Position numbers and translations under genes: made by a program. The notes below the pieces were generated by a model. That model was not told the DNA's origin, did no database searches, and saw only the letters and a list, made by a program, of their open reading frames with translations. This document shows positions 36,453-45,071 of a stretch of 64,000 bases of DNA, one piece after another; position 1 is the first letter of the stretch; each line of letters starts with the position of its first letter. The stretch is from G963663735 sp963663735. Its GTDB lineage: Bacteria; Acidobacteriota; UBA6911; RPQK01; JAPXNP01. The stretch lies in the NCBI GenBank assembly GCA_963663735.2, contig CAXXHN010000001.1, forward strand, positions 744,001 through 808,000. Direction: 5' to 3'.

Positions 36453-37742
36453 TTAAATATTCGCGGCTCCAGGAATCACTACCATTGAAGCATGATTTTT
36501 CCCCTGGAACACATTTTGAGCGGACCTCTTGATCCTTTCAGGAGTCACCGCCAGATACCGGTCCAGGTGCCGGTTAATCATGGAAGCCTCCCCCAGGTAT
36601 GACTGAAAAAAGCCAAGCAGCTCTCCGACCGAAGACGAGGTGGACATCATGGATACCTGGCGATAAATCAGCTGGTTACGGGCCATGTTCATTTCCTCTT
36701 CAGATATGCCTTCCTCACCGATTTTCATTAAATCTCTCTCCATGTCTTCCAGAACGCTCTCAGGATCAACATTCTCCTGGGCCTGAGTCCAGATCCTGAA
36801 AATCTGCGGACCGATCTGCTGGTCAGGTCCGGCATACAACTCAGTTACCCAGTTATGATCATAAACATATTTACGGTAGAAACGGGAAGAGTCACCGTCA
36901 ACCAGGATCATCGCCAGGAGGGTGAGGTCATAATATTCATCGCTGGACATCGGCCCCATAGAATATCCGAGAGTCACTGCCGGCAAGACGGCCAGGGGAT
37001 CTGTTATCACTTTTTTTATGGCTGTTGCCATTCCTGGTTCAGATAAATCAGGGGCAAACGGAGCCGTCAAGTCTGCAATGTCTTCAAAATAGTCCCGCAC
37101 CTTTGCCAGGGCATCGATCGGTTCGAAGTCTCCAGAAAGTACAAGCGCGGCATTTCCCGGGCCATAATGAGTCCGGTGAAAAGAAAGCGCATCATCAAGT
37201 GAACACACTTTCAGATCTTCCTCTGATCCGATGACAGGGTGGGCATAGGCCCAGTTCCCATAGGCGGTTTCATCAAACGCAAGATGGGCCAGACCGTACG
37301 GATGGTTATCGTAACTCTCCTTTTTCTCCTCCTGGACAGTCTGCCTCTGGTTTTCAAAGTTTTCCGGGCTGATGTTCAGGGAGCGCATCCGGTCGGCTTC
37401 AAGCCAAAGCACGAGTTCCAGGTAGTTCGAAGGTACAGTCTCATGGTAGTGAGTTCTGTCTTTACTTGTGGAAGCATTCCATTCCCCACCTGCCCTGTCA
37501 ATCAGAATCCCATGTTCGTTGGGGCCAAGGTTACCTGAACCCTGGAACATAAGGTGTTCAAAAAGATGGGCCAGACCCGAGTGCCCCCTGGTCTCATGAC
37601 CTGATCCCACATTGTAGTAGAGGCTGAGATGTACCAGAGGAACACGGCCGTCCGGGGCTAGAATTACCTCCAGTCCGTTGGACAAACGATGGAACTCAAA
37701 TTTTATTTCCGGTACCTTGAACTGCTCCATAAAACCTTTCAT
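36453..37742 (-). CDS. Active M16-family zinc metallopeptidase
   Basis: A 429-residue M16 peptidase with the inverted zinc motif HSGLAHLFEHLMFQGSGN near residue 54 (HLFEH) and the third ligand Glu in the following helix region (TVQEEKKESYDNHPYG). Catalysis normally needs the Arg/Tyr pair supplied by a second domain or partner, here the gene at 35042. The start is ATG 37742; an in-frame ATG at 37730 with AAAGG upstream is as likely. No signal peptide is seen. The gene precedes its inactive partner on the same strand. Confidence 0.88.
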   Translation of the reverse strand: MKGFMEQFKVPEIKFEFHRLSNGLEVILAPDGRVPLVHLSLYYNVGSGHETRGHSGLAHLFEHLMFQGSGNLGPNEHGILIDRAGGEWNASTSKDRTHYHETVPSNYLELVLWLEADRMRSLNISPENFENQRQTVQEEKKESYDNHPYGLAHLAFDETAYGNWAYAHPVIGSEEDLKVCSLDDALSFHRTHYGPGNAALVLSGDFEPIDALAKVRDYFEDIADLTAPFAPDLSEPGMATAIKKVITDPLAVLPAVTLGYSMGPMSSDEYYDLTLLAMILVDGDSSRFYRKYVYDHNWVTELYAGPDQQIGPQIFRIWTQAQENVDPESVLEDMERDLMKIGEEGISEEEMNMARNQLIYRQVSMMSTSSSVGELLGFFQSYLGEASMINRHLDRYLAVTPERIKRSAQNVFQGKNHASMVVIPGAANI

Positions 37743-37821
37743 TCTCCCTGGAGAATCTTAGCGGGATTTGGGGAAAAGGACTCAACCTCAAATATGTCAC
37801 GATTGAATCCTGAATCATAAA

Positions 37822-39534
37822 TTAAGCTTTTCCCCCTGGCTCTTTGCCTGCCATTTTTGCCCAGGAATCCCTGAGAGGTACGGTCCGGTTAAAAATCAGC
37901 TTTCCGGGAGCTGCGTCCCTGGAATCCAGGCAAAAATATCCGGTTCTTTCGAACTGGTAGTTGCCGCCTTTTTCAGCCCCTGCCAGGGCAGGTTCCAGCT
38001 TGCATCCGCTCAATACCTGGAGAGAATCAGGGTTTAGGGAAGCAAGAAAATCGGATTTGCCTTCCATGGGGTTGGATCTGGTAAACAATCGATCATAAAG
38101 ACGAACTTCGGCATCAAGGGCATGTTTTGCGCTAACCCAGTGGATTGTTCCCTTGACCTTCCGGCCATCAGGCGCATCTCCGCCCCTGGTAGCCGGGTCA
38201 TAAGAACATCGTACTTCGATGATGTTGCCGTCCCCATCTTTCACTATGTCAGTACAAGTGACAAAATAGGCGTACCTGAGACGAACTTCCCGGCCCGGGG
38301 CCAGGCGGAAAAATTTTCGGGGAGGATCTTCCAAAAAATCATCCCTTTCTATAAATATCTCCCTGCTGAAGGGAACTGATCTCTTGCCTGCTTCCGGGTC
38401 TTCAGGGTTATTCACAGCTTCAAGCATCTCTTCCTGTCCCTCCGGATAGTTGGTTATGACCATTTTCAGGGGATTCAAAACTCCCATAAACCTGGGAGCA
38501 GTTCTGTTTAATTCTTCCCTTATGGAGTTCTCAAGCCGGGCAACATCTATTACCACGTCCCGCTTAGCCACACCTACCTCGTCACAAAAACGGCGAATTG
38601 ACTCAGCAGTGAATCCCCTTCGCCGCAGGCCTGACAAGGTTGGCATCCGCGGATCACTCCAGCCATCAACAAAACCCTCTTCTACCAGTTGCAGCAGTTT
38701 CCTTTTACTAAGAACCGTGTAACTGAGATTGAGCCTGGCAAATTCTATCTGTTGGGGTCTATATACACCCAGTTTCTCAAGGAACCAGTCATAAAGCGGA
38801 CGATGGTCCTCAAACTCCAGGGTACAGATTGAATGGGTTATCCGCTCAATCGAATCCGACAAGCCATGCGTGAAGTCATACATGGGGTAGACGCACCACT
38901 TGGCTCCGGTGCGGTGGTGAGATGCATGCTTTATCCTGTAAATTGCCGGATCACGCATATTCAGATTGGGAGAAGCCATATCTATCTTGGCCCTGAGAAT
39001 CTTTGATCCATCCGGAAACTCTCCATCCTTCATCCTGGAGAACAAGTCCAGGTTCTCTTCGACCGACCTGTCACGAAAGGGGCTGTTTTCCCCGGGTTCA
39101 GTTAATGTTCCCCTGTGAGCCCTGATCTCCTCCGCAGTCAGGTCACAGACATAGGCGTCTCCCGACTTTATCAGCTGCACGGCATATTCATAAAGCTTTT
39201 CGAAATAGTCTGAGGCGTAAAAAAGCCGTTCCTCCCAGTCAAAACCCAGCCAGGTCACATCTTCGATGATGGATTCCACGTACTCGGATTCTTCTTTTGT
39301 CGGGTTAGTATCGTCAAAACGGAGGTTGCACAGGCCGCCATACTCTCGGGCCAAACCAAAATTAAGGCAAATTGATTTTGCGTGCCCGATATGAAGGTAC
39401 CCGTTCGGCTCAGGAGGAAACCTGGTGTGAACCCTTTTTTCGTATTTACCGGTACGGTTATCCTCATCAATTATTGCCCGTATGAAATCTCTCCCTTTCA
39501 CACTTTCTTCTGCTGCATCGATATTACCGTTCAT
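37822..39534 (-). CDS. glnS: Glutaminyl-tRNA synthetase
   Basis: A 570-residue class I aminoacyl-tRNA synthetase. The HIGH motif is in FPPEPNGYLHIGHAKSICLN, RFDDTNPTKEE follows, the KMSKS-like loop is SYTVLSKRKLLQLVEEG, and the GlnRS-specific DPAIYRIKHASHHRTG and FARLNLSYT segments are present. The C-terminal anticodon-binding beta-barrels end RTVPLRDSWAKMAG. The ATG at 39534 is chosen (AGG five bases before); a GTG at 39564 would add ten residues. Many bacteria instead make Gln-tRNA through GatCAB, so direct charging is informative about the lineage. It is upstream of the M16 pair on the same strand. Confidence 0.94.
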   Translation of the reverse strand: MNGNIDAAEESVKGRDFIRAIIDEDNRTGKYEKRVHTRFPPEPNGYLHIGHAKSICLNFGLAREYGGLCNLRFDDTNPTKEESEYVESIIEDVTWLGFDWEERLFYASDYFEKLYEYAVQLIKSGDAYVCDLTAEEIRAHRGTLTEPGENSPFRDRSVEENLDLFSRMKDGEFPDGSKILRAKIDMASPNLNMRDPAIYRIKHASHHRTGAKWCVYPMYDFTHGLSDSIERITHSICTLEFEDHRPLYDWFLEKLGVYRPQQIEFARLNLSYTVLSKRKLLQLVEEGFVDGWSDPRMPTLSGLRRRGFTAESIRRFCDEVGVAKRDVVIDVARLENSIREELNRTAPRFMGVLNPLKMVITNYPEGQEEMLEAVNNPEDPEAGKRSVPFSREIFIERDDFLEDPPRKFFRLAPGREVRLRYAYFVTCTDIVKDGDGNIIEVRCSYDPATRGGDAPDGRKVKGTIHWVSAKHALDAEVRLYDRLFTRSNPMEGKSDFLASLNPDSLQVLSGCKLEPALAGAEKGGNYQFERTGYFCLDSRDAAPGKLIFNRTVPLRDSWAKMAGKEPGGKA

Positions 39535-39696
39535 GATTACCTGTCTGCCCTTTCCCTGTTTCACAAAACAAGAAAAAAATGGATGTTATTGAGCTCTAGA
39601 ATATAGCATATAAGGATGTTCCCCGAAATATTCAATTCCTCCCATATCCGGCAACCCGGATGTTTAACAGCCTGTGTCTCTATTTTTAATTATATT

Positions 39697-39724
39697 TTGA
39701 ATTTAAGGTTGAGGGAGTTATACT
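39697..39724 (+). promoter_or_regulatory. Promoter of the Tat oxidoreductase at 39799
   Basis: TTGAAT (39697-39702) and TATACT (39719-39724) are separated by 16 bases. The predicted start is near 39731, giving a 5' leader of about 68 bases that ends with a strong AAGGAG. Confidence 0.6.
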
Positions 39725-39798
39725 GAAAAATTATTCCTTAACCGGATCAAATATTATTGTTTTTCCCACATAAAGTCTTTTGAGAAGGAGAATTGAAG

Positions 39799-41058
39799 AT
39801 GGTAGATCGTCGCAGTTTTATTAAAACAGCAGCCGTGGGCGCCGGAGCAGCCTATACAGCGGCCAGTTATTCCAGAGTCCTTGGTGCAAATGAAAAGCTG
39901 AGAATCGGTGTCATCGGTTGTGGCGGCATGGCTAACCAGCACATGAGAGCCCTGGTAGATATGTATGATTCCGATAATTGTGAAATAGTTGCGGTTAACG
40001 ATATTTACACCACAAGAATGGAAGCTGCCGCAAAACTTACCGGCGGCCGCCAGATCAAGGATTACCGGAAGCTGGTCGAACAAAAGGATATAGACTATGT
40101 TCTGGTCGCGACACCGGAACACTGGCACTACCAGATGGCTGCCGATGCCCTGGATAACGGCAAGCATGTGTATGTTGAAAAACCCATGACTCACAAAATT
40201 GACCAGGCAAAAAAGCTGGTTAAAAAGGTTAAGGACTCCAAACTGAAACTCCAGGTAGGGGTACAGGGGACATCTGACGAATCCTATGAAGTAGCCAACC
40301 AGTACATTAAAGACGGAGCCCTGGGTAAAGTTGTCATGGCACAGATCGACTATTCTCGCAACTATGTGGGTGATTTCTGGGCTTACGAAATCGACGATGA
40401 TGCCAGGCCAGGCGTTAACCTGGACTGGAAAGCCTGGTTGGGCCCGGCCCCGGAACGAGAGTGGGACCCTCGCCGCTTCTTCCAGTGGAGACGTTACTGG
40501 GATTACTCCGGAGGTGTAGCCACTGACCTCTTTATCCACCGCGTCACCCGTATCATGAAAGCCTGCTCCCTGATGTTCCCGGACTATGTAGTAGCAACCG
40601 GGGGCACATTTAATTTCACTAACAGTGTCGCTGAAATCCCGGATACCTTTAACGTCCTTGCTGATTATCCGGGCGGACCAACGGTTGTGCTGATCGCTTC
40701 AATGGCCAATGACACCCCTATTGCCCACGTTATCAGAGGGCATAAGGCTACCCTGACTTTCAATCGTGATGGTTTCGAAATCACGCCACAGAAAGCAACC
40801 AGTGCAGACGTTATCTCTGCCGGACGCGAAGATGAGAAAAAGGACAGCGGAATCATCACCTACAAGAAAAAGGGAGGGGAGAGGGTTGATCTTCACCACC
40901 GCAACCTTCAGAATGCCATCCGCTTTAATGAGGATCTCCACTGCGACTGCGACCTTGGCTACGCCGGAGTAATCATCTGCGACATGAGCGTTGAATCATT
41001 CCGCGAGAGAAATTACCTGAAATGGAACAGGGATCTGCAGAAGGCTGAAAAGGCCTAG
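39799..41058 (+). CDS. Tat-exported Gfo/Idh/MocA family oxidoreductase
   Basis: A 419-residue protein, third of its kind here. It opens MVDRRSFIKTAAVGAGAAYT, a twin-arginine signal at residues 4-5. The NAD-binding loop IGVIGCGGMANQH is near 37 and the EKP motif KHVYVEKPMTHKI near 134. The substrate domain has WRRYWDYSGGVATDLFIHRV, with the His and Asp/Lys expected for sugar oxidation. The ATG at 39799 is chosen because AAGGAG lies eight bases upstream; a TTG at 39793 is too close to it. A promoter and a terminator bracket it, so it is a single-gene unit. Substrate unknown. Confidence 0.92.
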   Translation: MVDRRSFIKTAAVGAGAAYTAASYSRVLGANEKLRIGVIGCGGMANQHMRALVDMYDSDNCEIVAVNDIYTTRMEAAAKLTGGRQIKDYRKLVEQKDIDYVLVATPEHWHYQMAADALDNGKHVYVEKPMTHKIDQAKKLVKKVKDSKLKLQVGVQGTSDESYEVANQYIKDGALGKVVMAQIDYSRNYVGDFWAYEIDDDARPGVNLDWKAWLGPAPEREWDPRRFFQWRRYWDYSGGVATDLFIHRVTRIMKACSLMFPDYVVATGGTFNFTNSVAEIPDTFNVLADYPGGPTVVLIASMANDTPIAHVIRGHKATLTFNRDGFEITPQKATSADVISAGREDEKKDSGIITYKKKGGERVDLHHRNLQNAIRFNEDLHCDCDLGYAGVIICDMSVESFRERNYLKWNRDLQKAEKA

Positions 41059-41091
41059 GTCCATTTTCAACAGCCAATAATGCTGATTAGA

Positions 41092-41138
41092 AGGCCAGCC
41101 TGCACGGCCCCGGAAAGCCAGGCTGGCCTCCCTCTTTA
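41092..41138 (+). terminator. Terminator after the Tat oxidoreductase
   Basis: Eleven-base stem AGGCCAGCCTG (41092-41102) with 41119-41129, 16-base loop, followed by CCCTCTTT. It is 33 bases after the stop codon. Confidence 0.7.
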
Positions 41139-41236
41139 AAAGATCAATAAACCTGCCCCTGGATAATTTTTATCCCCTTATTTACTTCACTTACCGGCGA
41201 TCACAATCTGGAACACAGAAATAATTTATCCTTTTT

Positions 41237-41265
41237 TTAACAGATTCGGATCTTTAGCGTATAAT
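41237..41265 (+). promoter_or_regulatory. Promoter of the DksA-like gene
   Basis: TTAACA (41237-41242), a 17-base spacer and a perfect TATAAT (41260-41265). The predicted start is near 41272, about 159 bases before the gene's ATG, leaving a long untranslated leader. Confidence 0.72.
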
Positions 41266-41311
41266 GCTAATGGTTTTTAAAGGGGAAGTCCTTTTTGGAG
41301 ACGCCAGAAGG

Positions 41312-41360
41312 TATTAATAGCGCCTCAGGGCCTACTGTAAAAACTGCCCTTAATACGGGG
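41312..41360 (+). promoter_or_regulatory. Structured 5' leader of the DksA-like gene
   Basis: Within the predicted leader, GTATTAA (41313-41319) can pair perfectly with TTAATAC (41351-41357), enclosing GGGC (41333-41336) and GCCC (41348-41351, sharing an edge) with a loop containing TGTAAAAACT; an AGGAAG follows at about 41361. This is a nested stem that could be a translational or protein-binding control element. It does not match any riboswitch class known to me. Confidence 0.35.
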
Positions 41361-41430
41361 AGGAAGTAAGGGTAGATATTTAGTTTCTTTTATGGTTAAC
41401 ACCAGAAAAGAAATAGATAAAGGAGTATCT

Positions 41431-41823
41431 ATGCCTCGGAGTAAAGCAGAATTGATAGATAAAAAACAGTATCCTGAATTCAGGAAGGTCCTTGAGAGCC
41501 GGAAAAATATTCTCCTGCAGCACATCGAAAATGTTAAAGCCGAACTCAGTTATCTGGACCAGAGCCGGCCTCCGGAGTTATCAGAGGAAGCTCAGGAAGA
41601 AGCTGCGGCCATCAGCTTGAAAGCCCTGGACAAAAGAGAAAGACAGGAACTGGAAGACATAATCCTGGCCATAGAAAAAATGGATGATGGCACCTACGGC
41701 ACCTGCGACAGCTGCGAAGAACCGATCGGGCTGGCAAGAATTAATTTCCTGCCTTCTGTACGCTACTGCATCAACTGCCAGACTAAACTGGAGGAAAGAG
41801 GCAAGCACAAAGGCTCATTCTGA
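41431..41823 (+). CDS. DksA/TraR-family zinc-finger regulator
   Basis: A 130-residue DksA/TraR C4-type zinc-finger protein. The zinc site is CDSCEEP near residue 90 paired with CINCQ near 111. The N-terminal part is a Glu/Lys-rich coiled coil (about 10-75), which in DksA enters the RNA polymerase secondary channel and modulates ppGpp responses. The ATG at 41431 has AAAGGAG at six bases; an in-frame ATG at 41392 lacks one and would lie in the leader. The conserved acidic tip residues of true DksA (DxxDxA) are not clear, so a structural DksA-like role is possible. Its last nine bases overlap the end of the convergent uspA-type gene. Confidence 0.85.
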   Translation: MPRSKAELIDKKQYPEFRKVLESRKNILLQHIENVKAELSYLDQSRPPELSEEAQEEAAAISLKALDKRERQELEDIILAIEKMDDGTYGTCDSCEEPIGLARINFLPSVRYCINCQTKLEERGKHKGSF

Positions 41824-42720
41824 ATCACGGACCCGAAAAGCCATTACCGGGCAGGACGCCATCCTGATGACCCTTTCAGTGGTACTGCCCAATAGCACCT
41901 TTTCCACACCGGAAAGACCATAGGTTCCCATCACTACCAGGTCGATTTCTGTTTCTTCGATAAAAGAACATATCCCTTTGTGAGCCTTACCGTCCCCGTG
42001 TCCGACCTGGACCTTGATCTCCACATCCTTGATACTGGGGAGGCCCAATTCACTGCTGAGGGTACTTTTCAGCTCCTCCAACAGTCCCGGGACTTCCGTT
42101 GCCACCTGTTTTTTCCAGGATGTAATATGTCCGGGAAAAGCTTCCTGCTCAACCACATGCATAATCCACATCTTAGCCTTATAAAAACGGGCCAGCCTGA
42201 GACCTTTTTCTACTGCTGATTTAGCGTATTTGGAAAAATCATATGGGACAAGAATCCTCTGGTATTGTGGATTATCACGGTATCCTTCGCGTGACGGACC
42301 CACTGTAAGTACCGGAACAGGAGAATAACGAACCACTTTTTCAGTAACACTTCCCAGCAGAAACTGCGCTATCCTGGAGTGCCCGTGGGTACCGAGTACC
42401 ACCACATCCGTCGGTACATCCTCCAGGTATTCCAGGATTCCTGCCGCTGCAGATATGTTCCGTATCTCCTCCAGAATAAGATCAATACCATCAGCCTTCG
42501 ACCGAAGCATTGTAAACATTGTGTCCACAAAACCCTTCACGTGGGATTCAATATCTACGCATATCAATTCATTGTAGGGATCATCCGTGAAAGGCAGGTG
42601 AACATACAAAACTGTCAGGCTTGCGCCTACGCGGCGCGAGAGTTCCACCGCATGAGGAAAAGCCTGAAGAGACGCTTCTGAAAAATCGGTTGGAAAAACA
42701 ACTCTTTTTTGTTCACTCAC
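41815..42720 (-). CDS. Universal stress protein with two UspA domains
   Basis: A 301-residue tandem UspA protein. Each half begins with a VVFPTDFSEASLQ/ILVPYDFSKYAKS-type strand and ends with an ATP-binding loop: GTHGHSRIAQFLLGSVTEKV near 117 and GTYGLSGVEKVLLGSTTERV near 268. Both loops fit G-2x-G-9x-G(S/T), so both halves may bind ATP. Such proteins accumulate in stress and starvation; the mechanism is general. The start is GTG at 42720 with GGAGGG about nine bases upstream. It converges with and slightly overlaps the DksA-like gene, so the two messages are antisense at their ends. Confidence 0.9.
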   Translation of the reverse strand: MSEQKRVVFPTDFSEASLQAFPHAVELSRRVGASLTVLYVHLPFTDDPYNELICVDIESHVKGFVDTMFTMLRSKADGIDLILEEIRNISAAAGILEYLEDVPTDVVVLGTHGHSRIAQFLLGSVTEKVVRYSPVPVLTVGPSREGYRDNPQYQRILVPYDFSKYAKSAVEKGLRLARFYKAKMWIMHVVEQEAFPGHITSWKKQVATEVPGLLEELKSTLSSELGLPSIKDVEIKVQVGHGDGKAHKGICSFIEETEIDLVVMGTYGLSGVEKVLLGSTTERVIRMASCPVMAFRVRDSE

Positions 42721-42855
42721 AATTCAGTCCCTCCTGGATTTAAAAATGTATTCTACCTTATTTCCCTATCTTCACATGAGCAAGTAGGCTGTGCAATACT
42801 TGAAAATCAATAATGCGTTACAATGCAGTTTATTTGGTTTTTAACATTCAAAATT

Positions 42856-42895
42856 TGAACTGATCTGGTTTATTGGCAGGTCAGTTCAGTTTTTT
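42856..42895 (+). terminator. Terminator-like hairpin upstream of the RidA-like gene (possible attenuator)
   Basis: Twelve-base stem with one G-T pair (42856-42867 TGAACTGATCTG with 42877-42888), nine-base loop, followed by GTTTTTTACTTT on the plus strand. No plus-strand gene ends here: the gene to the left points the other way. It therefore lies in the 5' region of the gene at 42931. Confidence 0.6.
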
Positions 42896-42900
42896 ACTTT

Positions 42901-42912
42901 CAGGTATACCTG
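42901..42912. promoter_or_regulatory. Perfect 12-bp palindrome before the RidA-like gene
   Basis: CAGGTATACCTG is its own reverse complement and lies 18 bases before the start codon, just after the hairpin at 42856. It looks like an operator half-site pair but no regulator is identified. Confidence 0.35.
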
Positions 42913-42930
42913 ACATTTATTTTTAGTGGA

Positions 42931-43527
42931 GTGAACTTGCTGATGACGGAACAAGAGAACAAGCTGTTGACAAAAATCATCGAAGACAACCTTTCAGCCG
43001 GTGAAGAGGAGGAACTTCTTGCATTGGGCATTTTGTCCGCTTCCGGCTCTGTGCTTCCATCTGTTGATGCATCATATCCTGAGGGATATAGCAGGCTGGA
43101 AAAGCATGCGATGAAAGCCGAAAATGTCCTAAATGAAGCTACCTGCTATGGATCCGCTTTTGCCAGGGGCCTTCGGCTTGAAATGGGGAACTACAAACTC
43201 CTGATAATTTCAGGAACCGCCAGTGTAGATGACGCAGGAGAAACGTTATATAAGGGTGATTTCCGAGCCCAGTGCTGGCGCACATACCGCAACATAACCA
43301 ACCTCCTTGAGGCTGAGGGTGGGTCCTGGAAAGATATTGTAAAGACAACCTGCTACCTGAGAGACATTGAAAGAGACTATGAGGCTTTCAATGACGTAAG
43401 AAATGCCTTCTTCGAATGGAACAGGCTGGATCCCCTGCCCGCGAGTGTAGGGATCCAGGCACGCCTCTGCCGTGAGGACCTGTTAGTTGAAATAGAAGCA
43501 GTGGCAATACTGAAAAAGAACAAATAA
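42931..43527 (+). CDS. RidA/YjgF-family protein with N-terminal extension
   Basis: A 198-residue protein; the C-terminal ~130 residues have the RidA fold (NYKLLIISGTASVDD, WRTYRNITNLLEAEGG, VKTTCYLRDIE, LLVEIEAVAI). RidA proper deaminates reactive enamines and needs an Arg in a PAR motif; here the aligned position reads PASVGIQA with Ser, so deaminase activity is unlikely and it belongs to another Rid subgroup. The first ~65 residues, acidic and helical, are an addition to the usual fold. The start is GTG 42931; ATG 42943 is possible. A terminator-like hairpin and a palindrome precede it, which suggests controlled expression. Confidence 0.78.
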   Translation: MNLLMTEQENKLLTKIIEDNLSAGEEEELLALGILSASGSVLPSVDASYPEGYSRLEKHAMKAENVLNEATCYGSAFARGLRLEMGNYKLLIISGTASVDDAGETLYKGDFRAQCWRTYRNITNLLEAEGGSWKDIVKTTCYLRDIERDYEAFNDVRNAFFEWNRLDPLPASVGIQARLCREDLLVEIEAVAILKKNK

Positions 43528-43560
43528 TTATCCTGATTCAGCGCAGGATTGATCCAGGGA

Positions 43561-43592
43561 GGAATTGATGCGGTCTCACCCGCATCAATTCC
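43561..43592. terminator. Hairpin after the RidA-like gene
   Basis: Perfect 13-base stem GGAATTGATGCGG (43561-43573) with 43580-43592 and a six-base loop. No T-run follows, so it is either a weak terminator or an RNA-stabilising stem between two plus-strand genes. Confidence 0.5.
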
Positions 43593-43639
43593 CTATATGA
43601 CCAGTCTCTGCACTTTTAAAATCTTCTTTAGGTGGAACA

Positions 43640-45040
43640 TTGAGTAAGCCGATAAGAATTGCTGTAGTCGGGGGAGGCATATCAGGGCTCAGCACGGCAT
43701 ACTACCTGGAAAGAATGGCTCCGGCTGATGATTCCGGACTGGAAATAACCCTCTTTGAAAAATCACCCCATCTGGGAGGTGTCGTAAAATCAGAACGTTT
43801 AAACGGGATTCTTTATGAGGCTGGACCAGAGGCCTGGGCTTCTTATAAAAGACCGGCAAAAGAACTTGCCGCCTCCCTGAATATCAAGGAGGACTTGATT
43901 GGATCCAACGACTCCATTAGAAAAACCTATATCGCAAGGGGTAATCAGCTTGATTCACTGCCGGACGGAATGCTGTTTTTCATGCCTGTTGACCCCTTTG
44001 CCTTTTTCCGCTCTGCCCCTCTCAGCCTGCGCGGCAAACTAAGAACCGGCCTGGAACCCTTCATACCAAGGAGCAGGGGAGATCTGAGCGTGGCTGAATT
44101 TTTCCAGCGCCGCCTTGGTCAGAGTTTTACTGATGAACTGGTTGAACCCCTGATATCCTCAGTTCTTGGAGGGGATTACAGGGAACTAAGCGCACTCTCC
44201 GCCATGCCGGAACTGCACAGGCTTGAACAAAAGGCGGGCAGCCTCTGGTGGGGCCTTAGAAAAATGGCCCGCATGACCTTTAAAAACTCAGTCCTGCTGA
44301 GTATGAAAGAGGGAATTGGACAACTTGTTTCCATCCTGGCCGAATCACTGCAAACGACAAAAGTCATTACTGATGCGGGGTCCCTTTCCCTCAGCCTCCA
44401 CGGGAAACAGGCCCTGCTGGAAGGCAGCCGTACCGGAGGCATGTTTGACCATGTAATTTTATGCACTCCGGCCTGGGCCGCAGCTGAAATCCTCACCCCC
44501 GCACTTCCCGAAACTGCGGAAATCCTTAAGCAGATAACTTACAGGAACAGTACAACCGTATACCTGTCCTATCAAAAATCTGATTTCACCCACCCCCTGC
44601 AGGGCTTCGGGTTCGTAGTGCCCCAGAAAGAAGTCGCGGTATTTAATGCATGCTCGTGGGTCAATAAAAAATTCGATCACCGCTGCCCTGATGACGCCGT
44701 CCTCCTCAGGTTTGCCGTGCATTTCGACCAGGTCAGGCAAAAATACGGCACCGGGGAATTACTCGGTGAAGCATGCCACGAGGAAGTGTCAAGAATCCTG
44801 GGAATCACCTGCCCACCTGTGACCTGCAGGGTCTACAACACGCCACAAGCTATGCCCCAGTTAAAAGTCGGCCACCAGCAAAGGATATATGAACTTAATA
44901 AAACCATAACCGGCCACTCGCAGCTGCTTTTCGCAGGCTCCTATTGCGGGGGAACCGGCATCCCAGAATGCATCGGGACGGGTAAGGCTGCGGCAGAAAA
45001 AATAATCCGGGATTCAGGATCCAAAACTCAAGATCAGTAA
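43640..45040 (+). CDS. hemY: Protoporphyrinogen oxidase (HemY/HemG FAD type)
   Basis: A 466-residue FAD-dependent oxidase of the eukaryotic-like type that oxidises protoporphyrinogen IX (or coproporphyrinogen III) in haem synthesis. The dinucleotide motif IAVVGGGISGLSTAYYL is at the N-terminus with LFEKSPHLGGVVKSE, then GILYEAGPEAW, EPLISSVLGGDYRELS, and the C-terminal FAD motif LLFAGSYCGGTGIPECIGTG. The start is TTG 43640 with AGGTGG upstream. No other hem genes are adjacent; a radical SAM protein converges from the right. Whether the substrate is the proto- or coproporphyrinogen form cannot be told. Confidence 0.88.
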   Translation: MSKPIRIAVVGGGISGLSTAYYLERMAPADDSGLEITLFEKSPHLGGVVKSERLNGILYEAGPEAWASYKRPAKELAASLNIKEDLIGSNDSIRKTYIARGNQLDSLPDGMLFFMPVDPFAFFRSAPLSLRGKLRTGLEPFIPRSRGDLSVAEFFQRRLGQSFTDELVEPLISSVLGGDYRELSALSAMPELHRLEQKAGSLWWGLRKMARMTFKNSVLLSMKEGIGQLVSILAESLQTTKVITDAGSLSLSLHGKQALLEGSRTGGMFDHVILCTPAWAAAEILTPALPETAEILKQITYRNSTTVYLSYQKSDFTHPLQGFGFVVPQKEVAVFNACSWVNKKFDHRCPDDAVLLRFAVHFDQVRQKYGTGELLGEACHEEVSRILGITCPPVTCRVYNTPQAMPQLKVGHQQRIYELNKTITGHSQLLFAGSYCGGTGIPECIGTGKAAAEKIIRDSGSKTQDQ

Positions 45041-45071
45041 ACTGGTGGATCAATCAAGGCACAGGGAACCG

